Positions 22,900 through 34,410 of a DNA stretch of 64,000 nt are shown here, in pieces. The position numbers were made by a program, and so were the translations under genes. The stretch's first letter is position 1. Every line of letters starts with the position of its first letter. Below the pieces are notes generated by a model. That model was not told where the DNA came from. It did not search any database and was given only the letters and a program-made list of their open reading frames with translations. Source of the DNA: Talaromyces rugulosus (lineage: Eukaryota; Ascomycota; Eurotiomycetes; Eurotiales; Trichocomaceae); NCBI RefSeq assembly GCF_013368755.1, contig NC_049565.1:4340001-4404000 (forward strand), written 5' to 3'.

Positions 22900-24175
22900 G
22901 CAGCTAGATGTCTCGTTTTTTCGGACTGAGAAGATTACTTCTCTTCATCAGGTTGGCGTTTTGAACTATTTACGATCGCATGATCGGATTATTTTCCATG
23001 TTACAGTTTTCTTAATTGAGCCAATTCTCTGATATCAGTGTTGGTGCGAAAACGTCCAAGAGAAAGAAAGAATATGGCAGCAATGCCCTTGTCTATTTCC
23101 CGCTGTCATGACTGACTTTTGTGTGAATATTGCTGCGTGTTTGATTGGCGTTTGGGCGAGCAATCAGTATTTTCATGCACTCGAAAGGTGTCTCCATTAC
23201 GATGCTATTATACTTACATCAGGGCATCCAGTCAGGATGGCCTGCCTATTTATGTCATCCAAATATAAATCTATTGCATTCACCTACTCAATGTTTCACC
23301 TATTTGCGTATGTATACCTTATAATAATGACCATAATATGTAATCGATGCAGGTCTACAATTTCAAAAAGCAGTGGAGACATGGCGTTTTTCGGAGTCCA
23401 AGCCCTAACCGTGCCACTTGCGCATGAATAGATCATCTTTCTGCTCTACACATGACCGCACCTTACACAATTTAATATAGAATATTATAATTACTTATCC
23501 AATTAATTAATCTTTATATTATTATTTATATATATATTTCTCCTCTAATATATATCCCCTAGTTATTTAACCTACATGTCTGTCTGTCATAGCCTAGGGC
23601 TCGGTATAGACGTTAAATATGATTAAATAATAATAATAAGTAACCTACATGTAGGTTATAATCAAATTATTAAAAAATACGTTACATAAAATATATATCT
23701 TATAGGCCGCCTAGCAGTTCTATAAAATTGAAAACTGCACCGCACTATCTTGCGATCCTGGTTCCTTGCGGTGCGGTCCGAGACCTAGTCATCACTATTC
23801 GGTCTTTGCGGCCTTTGAAGACGGCGACGACGGGAAGGGTCCCGCACAACTCTGTGGGACGAAAGTAAGATCACCATGTTCATCTGATAGCTTTCGTTCA
23901 ATGAGTGGGAGACGTCCCGTGCACTGGTGGCATTGGGAATAACCTACCTTGACTCTCGCCGAGTTATATGGTCATCCATTTGGGCTAAATGTTATAAGCG
24001 GTTGAGACTTTATATTCAACTACTGTCAAAGCAGTTTCATCCATTCACGATTGGCAGTCGGGAGACAACATATGTAAGAGAGTCCACCCTGATACCCAGT
24101 CGTACCAAATCATTGGCCTTTCAACTAAATATCAGCAGAGATATCAGCATTCGAGGAACTTCATACTTCTGCAGT
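22900..24175. other. intergenic, very AT-rich around 23.45-23.72 kb
   Basis: The 3' flank of the reductase gene leads into a nearly pure A/T stretch with TA-rich runs and an 18-bp perfect palindrome at 23641-23658. No gene was recognised. The open frame before 24176 in phase with the next gene contains no Met-supported domain. Confidence 0.45.
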
Positions 24176-25165
24176 ATGGCGGATCAAAAGCCAGCTCCCA
24201 AGATCAACCGGTCGGTGGAATTGCGGTGTGTTGGCGACTGGGGTCAAGCCAATTTCCACCGGATTTTGTCATGGTTAACCCAAGAATTCTGTGACCGTAC
24301 TGGGCCACAGAGTCGGACTCTGATTGCATCCCTGCGTGATGGAGGCATGGATTCTCCGCTTCAAGTTCAGCAGGGAGCAGCAGATATTGGAATCTGCACA
24401 CCGGCCAATATCCTCAAGGCAGCAGCAACAGGCGAAGAGACCTTTGCAAAGACAGGCCCGTTACCTGATCTGCGCGCATTAGCTGCTCTTCCACAAAGAG
24501 ACCGCATGATGTTCGCGATCCATCCACGATTCGGCGTCAAATCTTTTGCCGAGATTCGAGAGCATAAGCTCCCACTCCGCATTGCTGTCTCAGCCGACGA
24601 TGGCACCAACTTTATTGGATACGTGGCGGCGCGAATGTTGGAAGCTCATGGCCTCGGCGAAGAGACTGTCTCCTCTTGGGGCGGTTCCTTCGTGAAGGCT
24701 TGTCGGCCAGAGCAGGTCTTGGAACTAGTTCAAACCGGCCAAGCCGATGCCGTTGTTCAGGAAGCGATTATGACCCCCTGGTGGAGAGATCTAATCGAGA
24801 GCAAGGCCATTGTGCCCATCTCAGTTGAGGATTCCGCGTTAAGCCAGCTTGGGAGCAGAGTCGGGTTCAATAAAGCTTTCGTTAGAAAATGCTTTTGGAA
24901 AACAATTGACTTTGACGTAGCATGCGTGGACTTTTCTGATTTTTTGGTTCTGGTTCCGGCCAGCATGAGCGACGATGTTGCCTATTTACTGACGTGGTGT
25001 TTGGTGGAGACACGTCAAACCCTAGAAGCTCAGTATCGCCATATTCCCCCAGAGAGAAGTCCTCTTTCATATCCATTGGATCCGGTGAAGATGGCTCATA
25101 CTACAATATTGCTGCACCCTGCTGCTGAGAGATTCTACAAGGAAAATGGATATTTAAGTGAATGA
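24176..25165 (+). CDS. TAXI/NMT1-type periplasmic-binding-fold protein
   Basis: A single exon of 329 residues starts at the ATG at 24176. The fold is that of the TAXI (TRAP-associated extracytoplasmic immunogenic) or NMT1-like solute-binding family. The N-terminal lobe has GDWGQANFHRILSWLTQEF and LQVQQGAADIGICTPANIL. The hinge region has LPLRIAVSADDGTNFIGYVA, and the second lobe has VLELVQTGQADAVVQEAIM and PWWRDLIESKAIVPISVED. Bacterial TAXI proteins are exported and feed a TRAP membrane pump. Here I see no signal peptide and no transporter gene nearby, so the fungal protein is likely a soluble, repurposed binder or a lineage-specific enzyme. A distant link to the fungal thiamine-pyrimidine synthase THI5 fold is possible, but its CCCFC motif is absent. 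Ligand unknown. Confidence 0.72.
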   Translation: MADQKPAPKINRSVELRCVGDWGQANFHRILSWLTQEFCDRTGPQSRTLIASLRDGGMDSPLQVQQGAADIGICTPANILKAAATGEETFAKTGPLPDLRALAALPQRDRMMFAIHPRFGVKSFAEIREHKLPLRIAVSADDGTNFIGYVAARMLEAHGLGEETVSSWGGSFVKACRPEQVLELVQTGQADAVVQEAIMTPWWRDLIESKAIVPISVEDSALSQLGSRVGFNKAFVRKCFWKTIDFDVACVDFSDFLVLVPASMSDDVAYLLTWCLVETRQTLEAQYRHIPPERSPLSYPLDPVKMAHTTILLHPAAERFYKENGYLSE

Positions 25166-26113
25166 AGAAGCGGCAAGGGTTGCAAGCTGTCAGGGAAAGG
25201 TTGAGCTCACTCTCTTGTGGTTCAGGGGAATCGATTGATTATGTTTTTATTTTACTGGAAATAACTGAAGTTATATATACAATGAGCAGATCAAGTTGAT
25301 TTCCGATCAACTTGGTTTTACGTATAGATACCCGGGGAACCAATTACGATGATGCGGCCTCGGTCTTGGTCTGTATCAGCCTCATATCACAACACAGTCT
25401 CAAATTAAATATTTGTCATATCAGTATTGTGTCTGCAATTGTTTCCATTCAGTCATCTTCGTTAAAAGGTTAGACTTTTCCCGAGGTCATCTAAAATTTC
25501 CCGTTCATTAGGCTACCAATTTCAATAGAAATGAATAGGCTCGTGTAAATGAAATCAAATGTTAAACCACGTGATTATCTTATCAGTACGTGCATTTCCC
25601 CGGGTTTGTTGTAGAACTGTCCTCACAGTTCCCTTTGCAGTAGATGCTATCGTTGTTTTGGGTTCTGGTCGCTTTGGTATCTTAGCATCATCCTGTTGCA
25701 AAAGCTGGGAACCGCCCCGAGAATTTCAATTTCATCTGTATTGCAATTTCCTATCGTGGACTAGATTTCTAGATTTTCCGTTTCCAGACTTAGACAAAAA
25801 AAAAGTCCTACTCTCAAACAAAATGAGCAAGATTTAGGGGGGCAGGTGCCTCTTCCAAAATTTCATAATTGAGGAGAGTTTATCCTGGCGACATGTACCG
25901 CTTGTGCGTCATCTGCGGTATACTGGGATGTCAAGAATGATGGTAAGGGGCTTGCACGCCACGGCCACCTCATATCATGAGGCCTAAAACCATCTAATGC
26001 CGTCTTCTTTTAGTATGAAATGGAGTCATTCGCATCAAATATTTTGTTTTAAGACCAACTACATCCAAACCATATCCAAGGCAGCGGCTGCTAGTAAATT
26101 CTCCGGCCAGGCT
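25166..26113. other. intergenic, no gene seen
   Basis: This convergent spacer lies between the TAXI-like gene and the questin-oxidase-like gene. The 92-codon frame at 25559-25837 has no recognisable feature. Confidence 0.45.
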
Positions 26114-27587
26114 TCAAGTGGGCTTGTAACCATCACGGTTAGGGAGGAACCCTTCAACACCATCGCCGAACCCTTCCCAACCATTGAACTCAGCGATAAA
26201 CTTGGCGGATGCTTTGAGATAAAAATTGTCCTTGTCCCCGTAAGTTTCATGGAACACCATAGGTGCTCGCACGACCTTAAAGAAGTGCGAGTCTTTAAGC
26301 CATCGATGACCCAATGCTTTCGCTCTCACGGACTCCCAGTCCTGATCACCAAGTTCCACAGACAAGATTGTATCGATGATATTCGCTTCAAATGCTGGCT
26401 TCTTCTGGCAAATATAAACCAAGATTATGAAGAGCGCATATTGTCTTAAGATACAGATGCGTTGATCCTCGGGGAACAGATCCCACAGAACACGCAGTCC
26501 GTGGGCGACGGTCATGGTATGAGCTAGATAGAAGTCATACTTGGTTTGGCGATTTCCTGTACCAATTGCCAAGAGCACAGACACGTCGCAGCAGTGTTCG
26601 AGCTGTGCAAGAGAATCCGACATATGCCAAGCGTTCCAGTGTTCTAGAACAGCATCGTACCGTTTTTGCAGCACAACTTCAATATTGGTAATTCCTTGTT
26701 CGGAAAATAAGTTGTCAAAACGCTCGTCTTCGTAAATTCGATGAATAACGTCAGCAAGGCTTGAGGTCTTGTAAGTCGAGTTATCTGGAGGATACTGGTC
26801 AAGGAGATGGTGCAGTCCGAAGTACTCGGTGCATCCTAATGATAGAGCCTCCGAAGCCACAGTCTGGCATTGTAACTCCCATGAGTAAGCCAAGTGAATA
26901 AAAGGATGGCCCACTGTAGGACAAAGTTAGTATATGCCATCTCAGTGGCGGCGCAAAATTTCATTAGACTTACAGCCACCCGCAAGACCGTTGACGAGAG
27001 GCTGTGATCCTGTGAAAAGATACGTCCTCAGGACCTGTTTCCAGTCCCCTTTGACTCGCTTGATTTCCTTGTCGAAAAAATCCACGTAAGCGACAGTGTG
27101 GCTATGCAAATAATTAGCCTTGAGTCTGGAATGGCCTGACTTTTACCGAGTTAATGAAGCTGATGTGATACCTCTTTTGGGTAAGAAAGCCCCTCCAGTT
27201 CCCCTGTGTGATCACATCGCCGCGAATGAAACTATCGTTAATTTCAACAAGAGTCGTAACCTCATGCTCGTAAAGCTCTTCTAGCAGCTTGCTGTTCGCG
27301 CCAAGAAGGTAGGCCGAACCCAGGAGCTAGAACCTTGTGTCAACATTATTCCTCGCAATTTGTAGACTACGACCGAGAAGATTGATTCCTTGACATACGT
27401 GAGGAAGATGACTGTGAAGTATCAATTTCGGCTCTCGGAGCGGTGCCACAGAGAAATGGCCCTTCTCCAAAAGCCGTCGTAGAGTTTCAGTTCTTTCTCC
27501 TTCGTGACCCTCAAGGGTGTCCACGGGGTTAAGAGCTTGCAGAAGCGCCGGCGAAGGTAGTCGGACAAGTGGGGAAGGCTGATCCAT
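26114..27587 (-). CDS. questin-oxidase-like (AflY/HypA-type) oxidoreductase
   Basis: Four exons on the minus strand, 27399-27587, 27172-27326, 26974-27101 and 26114-26913, give 423 residues, close to the roughly 430 typical of the family. Diagnostic pieces include LLGSAYLLGANSKLLEELYE, INDSFIRGDVITQGNWRGFL, VDFFDKEIKRV, GSQPLVNGLAGG running across the last intron into GHPFIHLAYSWEL, and HTMTVAHGLRVLWDL. The family includes GedK, which opens the questin ring by Baeyer-Villiger-type oxidation in geodin synthesis, and AflY/HypA of the aflatoxin route. These proteins are cofactor-poor, all-helical oxygenases whose chemistry is still debated. The product here is unknown, and no polyketide synthase lies in the window. 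Frame continuity at all three introns supports an intact gene. Confidence 0.87.
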
Positions 27588-28075
27588 TGTGTTTATATCG
27601 AGAAGCTTTACGGGATAGAGCAGCGACAAGAGAAACTATTGATTCTCTTAAGTGAGAGACTCAGCGGATAGAATAGATGGAAAACCATAGGCACTGTCCG
27701 TGCTCGGCGGGACCGACATTTGCATTTGCGACCAACTTCTATATTCGTAGGGTGTCATAACGCGCTTTTATCATCTCCATTCGGTAGGCCTACTACATCT
27801 GATGTCGCCTCGCCTGGGTTGATTGTGGAGAACTCTCGACGGTCTCTGCGGGGTTTTGGGCGGATTTTGCCTTTCGGCTTTTGGCCAGCCTTAATGTCCC
27901 ACTGACTCCAGGTGAACCAGTGGAGTCATGTTGGAGTCCCGCTAGGGAGAAGGCTTATCGTGCTGTGGATTTCGTTAAGAGGCTAGGGAATGTCGGAGGC
28001 TCATAACCCTAAGAGCTATCTATTTACAATCAGAGAGCTTGTGCTTCTTGTTCCTACATTGTTTTAAGACACCTG
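27588..28075. promoter_or_regulatory. divergent promoter region
   Basis: About 490 bp separate the divergently transcribed questin-oxidase-like and class II aldolase genes, so the interval probably carries both promoters. No specific operator was identified. Confidence 0.35.
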
Positions 28076-29129
28076 ATGATGGCCGAATCCAGCATCTCGT
28101 CATCCACCGACGTTCTCAAACGAACATTCATATCCGGGTGTCATATTCTTCATCACCACCGGTACGTGGTTTGATCTATTTGGCGACCATGACAGTGAAT
28201 CGCTTTAGGCTAATTCGGATGTCAGTGTTCTTGATGCATACGGCCATATTTCTGTTAGAAACCCGCGCCGCCATGATACCTTCTTTATGCCGCGAAATCT
28301 GGCCCCTGGACTCATTTCCTCGGCCGAGGATATTTTGGAGTACTTCGTCGACGATGCTGCGCCCGTTGATCCCCTCAGTCCGAATGGGTATGTTGAACGC
28401 TTCATCCACAGTGAGATTTACCGAAGGTATCCGGAAGTTCAAAGTGTGGTCCACAGCCACGCTCCTTCCGTGCTCCCATACACTATAACAGGTTCGTTCA
28501 TACGTCCTCATTGATCTGCACTTGATAGCTTCTTCATTTTTGGATGACTCTTTCCAAATTTCAATGGGCCTGCTCAGTTCATAATATGCTAATGGCATCT
28601 CTAGACGTCGAAATGAGACCTTGTGTTCACATGAGCGGCTTTTTGGGTAAGGAAGCCCTCGCGGTCAGTTTTCAGGGGAAATATTCTGACGGACTTTGCT
28701 CAATCTACAGGCCAGTCAGTCCAAAAGTTCGATGTTTCCCAATTTTACGCCAAAGATGATACACGCGATCTCTTGATCCGAAATAAGTCTTTGGGTGCCC
28801 GCTTCGCAGAATCTTTCTCTCGTCCTGACCAGACACTCCACGGGCCTGTCGTGTTGATGCGTGGGCATGGTTTCACAGTAATTGGAGGAAGCATCGAGGA
28901 GAGTGTCTTCCGCGCTATCTACACTGCGGAGAATGCCCGCATTCAAACAACAGCCATGGCTATCGATGCTTCGGACAGAGGACGCGAGCCGGATAATAAA
29001 GGATTGCACTATCTTCAAGATTCAGAGCTAGTTGATACGACCGAAATGACGAGGTGGTCAGTTATGCGGCCTTGGAAATTGTGGGTACGCGAGGTTGAGA
29101 CAACTGGCCTGTATGAGAATTCGGCTTAA
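28076..29129 (+). CDS. class II aldolase/adducin family protein
   Basis: Four exons, 28076-28161, 28226-28491, 28605-28646 and 28711-29129, join to 270 residues. The first junction creates CHILHHHRVLDAYGHISVRN, the family's N-terminal hallmark. YRRYPEVQSVVHSHAPSVLP supplies the HxH zinc ligands, and VVLMRGHGFTVIGGSIEESV supplies the third metal histidine. MRPCVHMSGFLG spans exon 3. Members cleave or rearrange sugar phosphates (fuculose or ribulose 5-phosphate enzymes) or dehydrate hydroxy acids. Fungal relatives sit in many catabolic and secondary-metabolite clusters. Substrate unknown. Two adjacent ATG codons open the frame. The very short 42-nt third exon is secure because it carries conserved residues and keeps phase. 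Confidence 0.85.
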
Positions 29130-30435
29130 GACCAGTGGACATAGCGCATCCTCAAATCAAAACAAGGCCACACCAGTAAGCCCGAGGCTAAGATAAAATG
29201 CCCGTTCTTGCCATCAACATAGGATTCTAAAGCACTAGGGCTAGTCATCTATAGCTTCTTTCCAAGTCCCTCTAGCCTTACATGGCTCTGACGGCGGTGA
29301 CTAGCTCATGTATCCATTTCGATGAGGTTGTCATGCAATGAATTGCGTTCAAATGCTAATCGACAGGACTATTTCTGCATTCTAACAACCTCGCCTCTAT
29401 TCACTCCATCTAGCAGCTGAATTATAAGATGTTACTTCTTACAAGGACATGGCATAATGGGTTTTCCTGATCGTGGCATTCTATGAATGATCAGAGTTGG
29501 CCTGTTAAACCCTGAACCTGTTAAAAGAAAGATGACAGTTCATAGAATTCGTCAATTTTACAGCACCCGTCCAAGCGGTAATAGTAAGGTGTGAATACCT
29601 GCTTCAAAGGCATAGAAACATAATTGGAAGCGATGCGTCTTGTAAACCAAAAAAAACTTATTCTGAGATCAAGAAGAGGGGCTATGGTGCTATGCTCCTT
29701 CAATTTCGGACCAGAGGTTTTTCTTCTATGTAGCAATGATAGTCTGTGTTGATGTTCACTTCACTACCGCAATAAAAACCTAAACAGACCAGCCTTCGGT
29801 CCCCTCATCGTGATTGACGCCACCTTTGTGGGACCGAATGAGCAAAGATCGCTATGACCATGTCTGCCATCAGAATTCACGTTTCGATGCCACCTAAAAC
29901 CAAGTTCCGCTAAGACCGAGACCTCCTAATCGGAGAGTCGGCCGTTCAGTTTCCCGAGATGTAGAACGGGCAATACCGCTAGTTAAGCTATATAGGTGTA
30001 TTGTACGGTGTGTACGAAAAGCTGAATGCGGGGAGATTCGTCTATAATCCATTAATAAAGCTACTTGGAACTAGATGTGAATTCAGAGAGACGCAAATTA
30101 TGGTATGATAAAGACTTTCACTGGATAATTTTGGGATACTGCCAATCCTGGATGGGTCGACCCCTTCTGCGAAGTCTTGTATGGCATCGAGCCTTGCTTC
30201 CAGTATCCAGCTGTCTTTCGTTTGTCCCACATAATTCACGGAACTAGAGCGAAGTTTTGTCATTTCCTCCAATACCGGTGCTTAACGATCGAACCCCCGA
30301 ACGCACAAGTGGCTCTCTCTACCCATGTCATACAAAAGCCAACTATATCAAGGCCTCTGGACCTTTACATGAACATCGTACATCGATTTTGTCATTTATC
30401 ACATCTACCTATCAAAGACACAGTGCACCGTCCAA
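29130..30435. other. intergenic, no gene seen
   Basis: This 1.3-kb stretch holds only short frames without domain-like sequence. It includes the likely promoter of the NmrA-like reductase gene. Confidence 0.45.
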
Positions 30436-31293
30436 ATGCCGACGTCAACTCATGAGGGTGGCCCAAGCCGCGTTGCCTTGCTAGGTGCCACCGGTAATAC
30501 TGGTCGAATTGTCTTGGAGAAGTTATTGAAGACCTCGTACGCCTCTTCTCCCGGTATCAATATCTACGTTCGCTCCCGGGCTAAGATAGAGAGACTGTTT
30601 CCTTCTCTATCGAATGACCCTTCGGTGAAGATCTTTGAAGGAAGTATCACAAATGAAAGCGTGATCCAGGACTGTCTCGCTACAGCTGGCACAATTATTT
30701 GCACTTTGGGAGAGAACGAGAACATCCCAGGTGTCACTGTTCTTGAAGATTTTGCTCGAGCAACGACCAATGCTCTATCAACCCTCCAAAATAAAAATGA
30801 ATCTTCGATTAAGCCCCACCTCATCATGTTGTCATCTGCGACTATGAATCCCCGATTCGCAGCAGCCCGACCTGCACTTTTACACTGGATGATTCGAAAC
30901 GCATTCGACAAGCCCTACAACGATTTAATCACAGCCCAGGAGATGCTACTAGCTATTCCAGAACTACTCTCCGTTACCTTGATCCAGCCAAATGCCCTCG
31001 TGGAAGAGAAATCAACAGGCTGTGTCGTGAGCACGGAATTCGCTCACATGGCCTGTTCATATGAGGATTTGGCTGAGGGATTCCTTCAGGTCTATACATC
31101 CGCTTCATTGCAAAATCTACCTCGCATCGGAGTGTCTAGTGGACGAGCTGAGAATGGCATGCTTTACGCGCCTTTTGTAATCGGCAAGGTCTTCCGTGGA
31201 CTCGCTTTTCAATTCATACCTGGTTATTGGCAGGTGGAGTACTGGATCGCAGCACGACTTCGAACTTGGGAGAATAGACCAAAGAGAGATTGA
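30436..31293 (+). CDS. NmrA-like/atypical SDR NAD(P)-binding protein (AflX/OrdB-type)
   Basis: A single exon of 285 residues begins with MPTSTHEGGPSRVALLGATG, where the Rossmann glycine motif GATGNTG lies at about residues 17-23. Later elements of the NAD(P)-binding domain are INIYVRSRAKIERLFPS, IFEGSITNESVIQDCL, HLIMLSSATMNPRF and SVTLIQPNALVEE. The catalytic YxxxK of classical SDRs is not evident, which fits the NmrA/AflX group. AflX works with AflY in the aflatoxin/sterigmatocystin route. Here an AflY-type gene lies 2.8 kb upstream on the opposite strand, with one aldolase gene between. The C-terminal hydrophobic segment VIGKVFRGLAFQFIPGYW may contact a membrane or partner. Function in this organism is inferred only. 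Confidence 0.75.
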   Translation: MPTSTHEGGPSRVALLGATGNTGRIVLEKLLKTSYASSPGINIYVRSRAKIERLFPSLSNDPSVKIFEGSITNESVIQDCLATAGTIICTLGENENIPGVTVLEDFARATTNALSTLQNKNESSIKPHLIMLSSATMNPRFAAARPALLHWMIRNAFDKPYNDLITAQEMLLAIPELLSVTLIQPNALVEEKSTGCVVSTEFAHMACSYEDLAEGFLQVYTSASLQNLPRIGVSSGRAENGMLYAPFVIGKVFRGLAFQFIPGYWQVEYWIAARLRTWENRPKRD

Positions 31294-32178
31294 ATGTGGC
31301 GGACGGCTGTAGTAATTCGGCCAGCCTGATTTGCTGCGGCATTTTGTATAGTCTACCTGCATCTCTTAAGATTTCGTGGTTGAAATAAAGATGCAGCTGT
31401 TGTTTTCTTCAAAAGAAACCGGTGGTATTTCCGATAGATTTACGGAGTAGCATACACCTAGCTCACAATGTTGACAGAATGCCCAGACAGCCTTTCCTTC
31501 TTTTTTTCTTTTTTTTTTTTTGTATCTAGTATGAGAATCACAGCCATCTACAATTTGAACACCGAAGCATCATTTATCAACAACCCACCCACTGGTACCC
31601 AAATAACCCACAAACATATACATGCATCAATTCCCCTACCATGACTTAGTTGATTTTTACGTACGTTTAGCTGTTCGGGTTCCACATTCAGCGACTTGGT
31701 GACATGGCCCGCCAAAACCCGCCAAAACCCGCCAAACACCGACAGGTTCCGACCAATTGGTACATCACTGCCCCTTGAGGAACATGTTAGTTCCGAAACT
31801 TATCAAGTATGAATCCTGTCGGCCGTTCGGGCAAACCTCTGGAAATTGACAAGCAGCTCCTATGGCTGCCCACATATAGGTTTTATATTAACTGAACTGA
31901 AATATGTATCCCCGGATTCCCGGCTCTTACTGTAATTGTAGAACATGCCCCGGATTTAGGTACGTTTTAACTGCCTCTTTGATTTGCTAAGATGGTAGTC
32001 TCGTTGGACTCTTGACATCTCATCATTTACTTGTGACATGTCACGTGCCGAACCCTTCCCGCTAACTCTTAATTTACGATGTCTACACTAAATTCATTCT
32101 TTGTTTCTTGCGAAAGGATCCTTCCCCACCTCAACTTACCCCAAAACCGCCTTTATATCTACCGTGGGGGTTTATATC
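31294..32178. other. intergenic region upstream of the Zn2Cys6 gene
   Basis: Mostly AT-rich, with a T-run near 31.5 kb and a short tandem decamer described separately. It likely contains the promoter of the regulator gene. No coding signal was seen. Confidence 0.45.
31708..31737. repeat. three tandem decamers CCCGCCAAAA
   Basis: Two perfect copies and one variant copy (last base C) of the ten-base unit CCCGCCAAAA lie head to tail about 440 bp upstream of the regulator's ATG. Such phased GC-rich boxes in an AT-rich promoter can be protein-binding sites. No binding factor can be named from the sequence. Confidence 0.75.
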
Positions 32179-34396
32179 ATGAGTAATCTACCCGACCAGT
32201 TAGCCAACTACGGAAGTGTCTCGGCTCATTCTGGGTCTTCTGGACTACGGGTACGACTTTCTTGTGAGAGATGCCATCAGCGCAAGGTGAGATGCGACAA
32301 AGCCAGCCCTTGTACGAATTGTCTGCGATTTGGTGCCCACTGCGTGCCCGTCGAGCGGGCCCGCCTGCCAAGAGGCCGGACGAGAAATGCTGTCGGAGGT
32401 CGGCCAGTTAGCAGCTCGAACTCTGAACTATTGAAACGAGTAGATAGGATCGAACAGCAGATTCTCCAAATGGGTTGTTCTGGTCGAAATGATGGCATTA
32501 TGGACAAGGTGCTTCCAGCTGCAGCAAGAAAGAATCATATAACGAAAAGAAACAGCGAGACCGATTATTGGGCAGGCGAGAAGGATAATCCGGGGTATCC
32601 AAACAATGAGTATCCAACTCAGCAGGTAAGTGGTTGTAAAGATTCATCTTATCTATTACCCGTCCTCATCATCGTTGCTGTACTATCGTTGACGGTCTCG
32701 AGAAGAGGCAAGGAAATATGAACAAATTAGGGTTTGGAGTCTTTCTTGCCAGCTCTATGTCTGCAGACAGCATCTATACCTCGCCCTATACATCGCCACA
32801 AGTACGCCAATTACTGTGCGACATCTACTTTCGGAATGTCGATCCTTTGTTTAAAATCCTTCATCAGCCATCAATCCAAAAATTTCTTCGTGATGGGGAG
32901 TGTTATCTCGACTATGAGCGGGGCCATCAAGTACCCGCTACACTCGCCTCCGCTATTTACTTTGCTGCTGTTTGTTCCCTCGACAACTCAGAATGCCAGT
33001 CTTTCTTTCACAGAGATAAAAGAACACTAGTAGCATTGTTACAAAAGAAAACCGAAGCAGCCCTAGTGGAGGCAGACTGTGCTACATCCAACCACTTGGC
33101 TGTCTTACAAGCCTATGTTCTCTCTCTAGTAAGATCCCTTTCCTGTCACGCCTCATTTTAGCCTCGCCTGGCAGAAAATAGAGAGCATTTTGCAAAACTT
33201 TTTTTCACTAAACCCATTAGCTTGCTACTCGTTCCCAGGATCAAAGCCGGCGAATATGGACCATGCTCAGCATGGCTCTCCGAATGGCCCAAGCGCTGTC
33301 CTTGCATAAACCAAACCCTCCATTTCCTGTATGCACATTTGAACAGGAAATGCGCAGGCGTCTTTGGCTAGCTATTGGCTTACTGGACGTATCTGTCTCG
33401 CTAAACCGAGCAACTGAGCCAATGATGCAGACGGCCTGGTTGCAATCACATCCACCTTCTAATGTAAACGATGACGATATATGGTTCGACATGGATGGGC
33501 CAGTCCAGGAACTGGATGATAGCATCTTTACAGATATGTCCTTTTCCTTAATCCTCTCAGCGGCACAAAATGTTATCAGATCTATCGGCTTCTCTGAGTT
33601 TACAGAACCTTCTGTAGAACCCTTGGCCTTGCGCCATCGTCTTGTTCATGATTTCCAACAGACAGCTTCAAGGTTGCTCCGTGGGTGCATGCCAGACTCA
33701 GAGACTTTCCATTGGTACACGAAAAATTCTACACGGACCATCAATGCATGGTTACAGCTAATCTCCTTTCGACCATTGCTAAGGAGTAGGGGCTTCGTAC
33801 CTCCTACAGTTCCTGGAGATTATGTGCTTAGATTGGCCGCTGAAACCTTTCAAAGGATGCAGGAGGTATATAGTGACCCCCGAGCATCTGCGTGGCGATG
33901 GTTTGAATGCATGTGGATTCCGTGGCACGGACTTGCTGTGGCCATGGCGGAGCTACGCGTGTGCGAAGATCCGGTCGCTATGGCACAATATTATCCTATA
34001 GTCGAGCAGGTCTATTCTGGATCGAGCTCACTCATCAATGATACACAGAGTGGAATTATACGAAAGCCTATGGAAAACCTGATGAGCGAGACGAGGGCCA
34101 AAAAAAGTGAACTCTTAGATCATCGTGGTGTCGGTGGATTGACAACACAAACCTCGTGTGGCAGCTCTTCAAATGAGATTGATCTTGCAGGATTTGAAGT
34201 TCGGTCGCTCACGAGCCTTCCATTGGGCTTGAAGCCAATTGCCAATTCCCACGAACAAATCCCTTACGATACGGACCCTTCCATTTTACCCAAATATGGC
34301 CAAATGTATGGAACGAGTTGGATCTTGGTGACTTGGGGTTTAATAATGAGGGTAACACGTCTTGGAAAAGTTACGAGAACTTCATTCATGATTTAA
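32179..34396 (+). CDS. Zn2Cys6 transcription factor with fungal-specific middle domain
   Basis: Three exons are modelled as 32179-32625, 32706-33128 and 33239-34396. The DNA-binding cluster [17 protein letters not shown] plus TNC and HCVPVE gives the six cysteines of a GAL4-type zinc cluster. The basic [11 protein letters not shown] and the helix [15 protein letters not shown] follow as linker and dimerisation element. The fungal-specific domain contains [20 protein letters not shown] and [20 protein letters not shown] across the last two exons. The second exon boundary near 32706 is the least certain. Near 34295 the reading frame appears to shift. The present frame ends in a non-conserved tail, whereas the +1-displaced frame continues with [20 protein letters not shown] and stops at 34410, a typical acidic C-terminus. 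This is either a frameshift mutation, an assembly error or an unseen intron. It may regulate the flanking oxidoreductase genes. Confidence 0.8.
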
Positions 34397-34410
34397 ATCA
34401 AAATACCTAA

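Noticed and set aside
23641..23658. Perfect palindrome TAACCTACATGTAGGTTA as an operator
   Set aside because: It sits in a nearly pure A/T stretch far from a start codon, with related partial copies nearby; chance or decayed repeat is equally likely.
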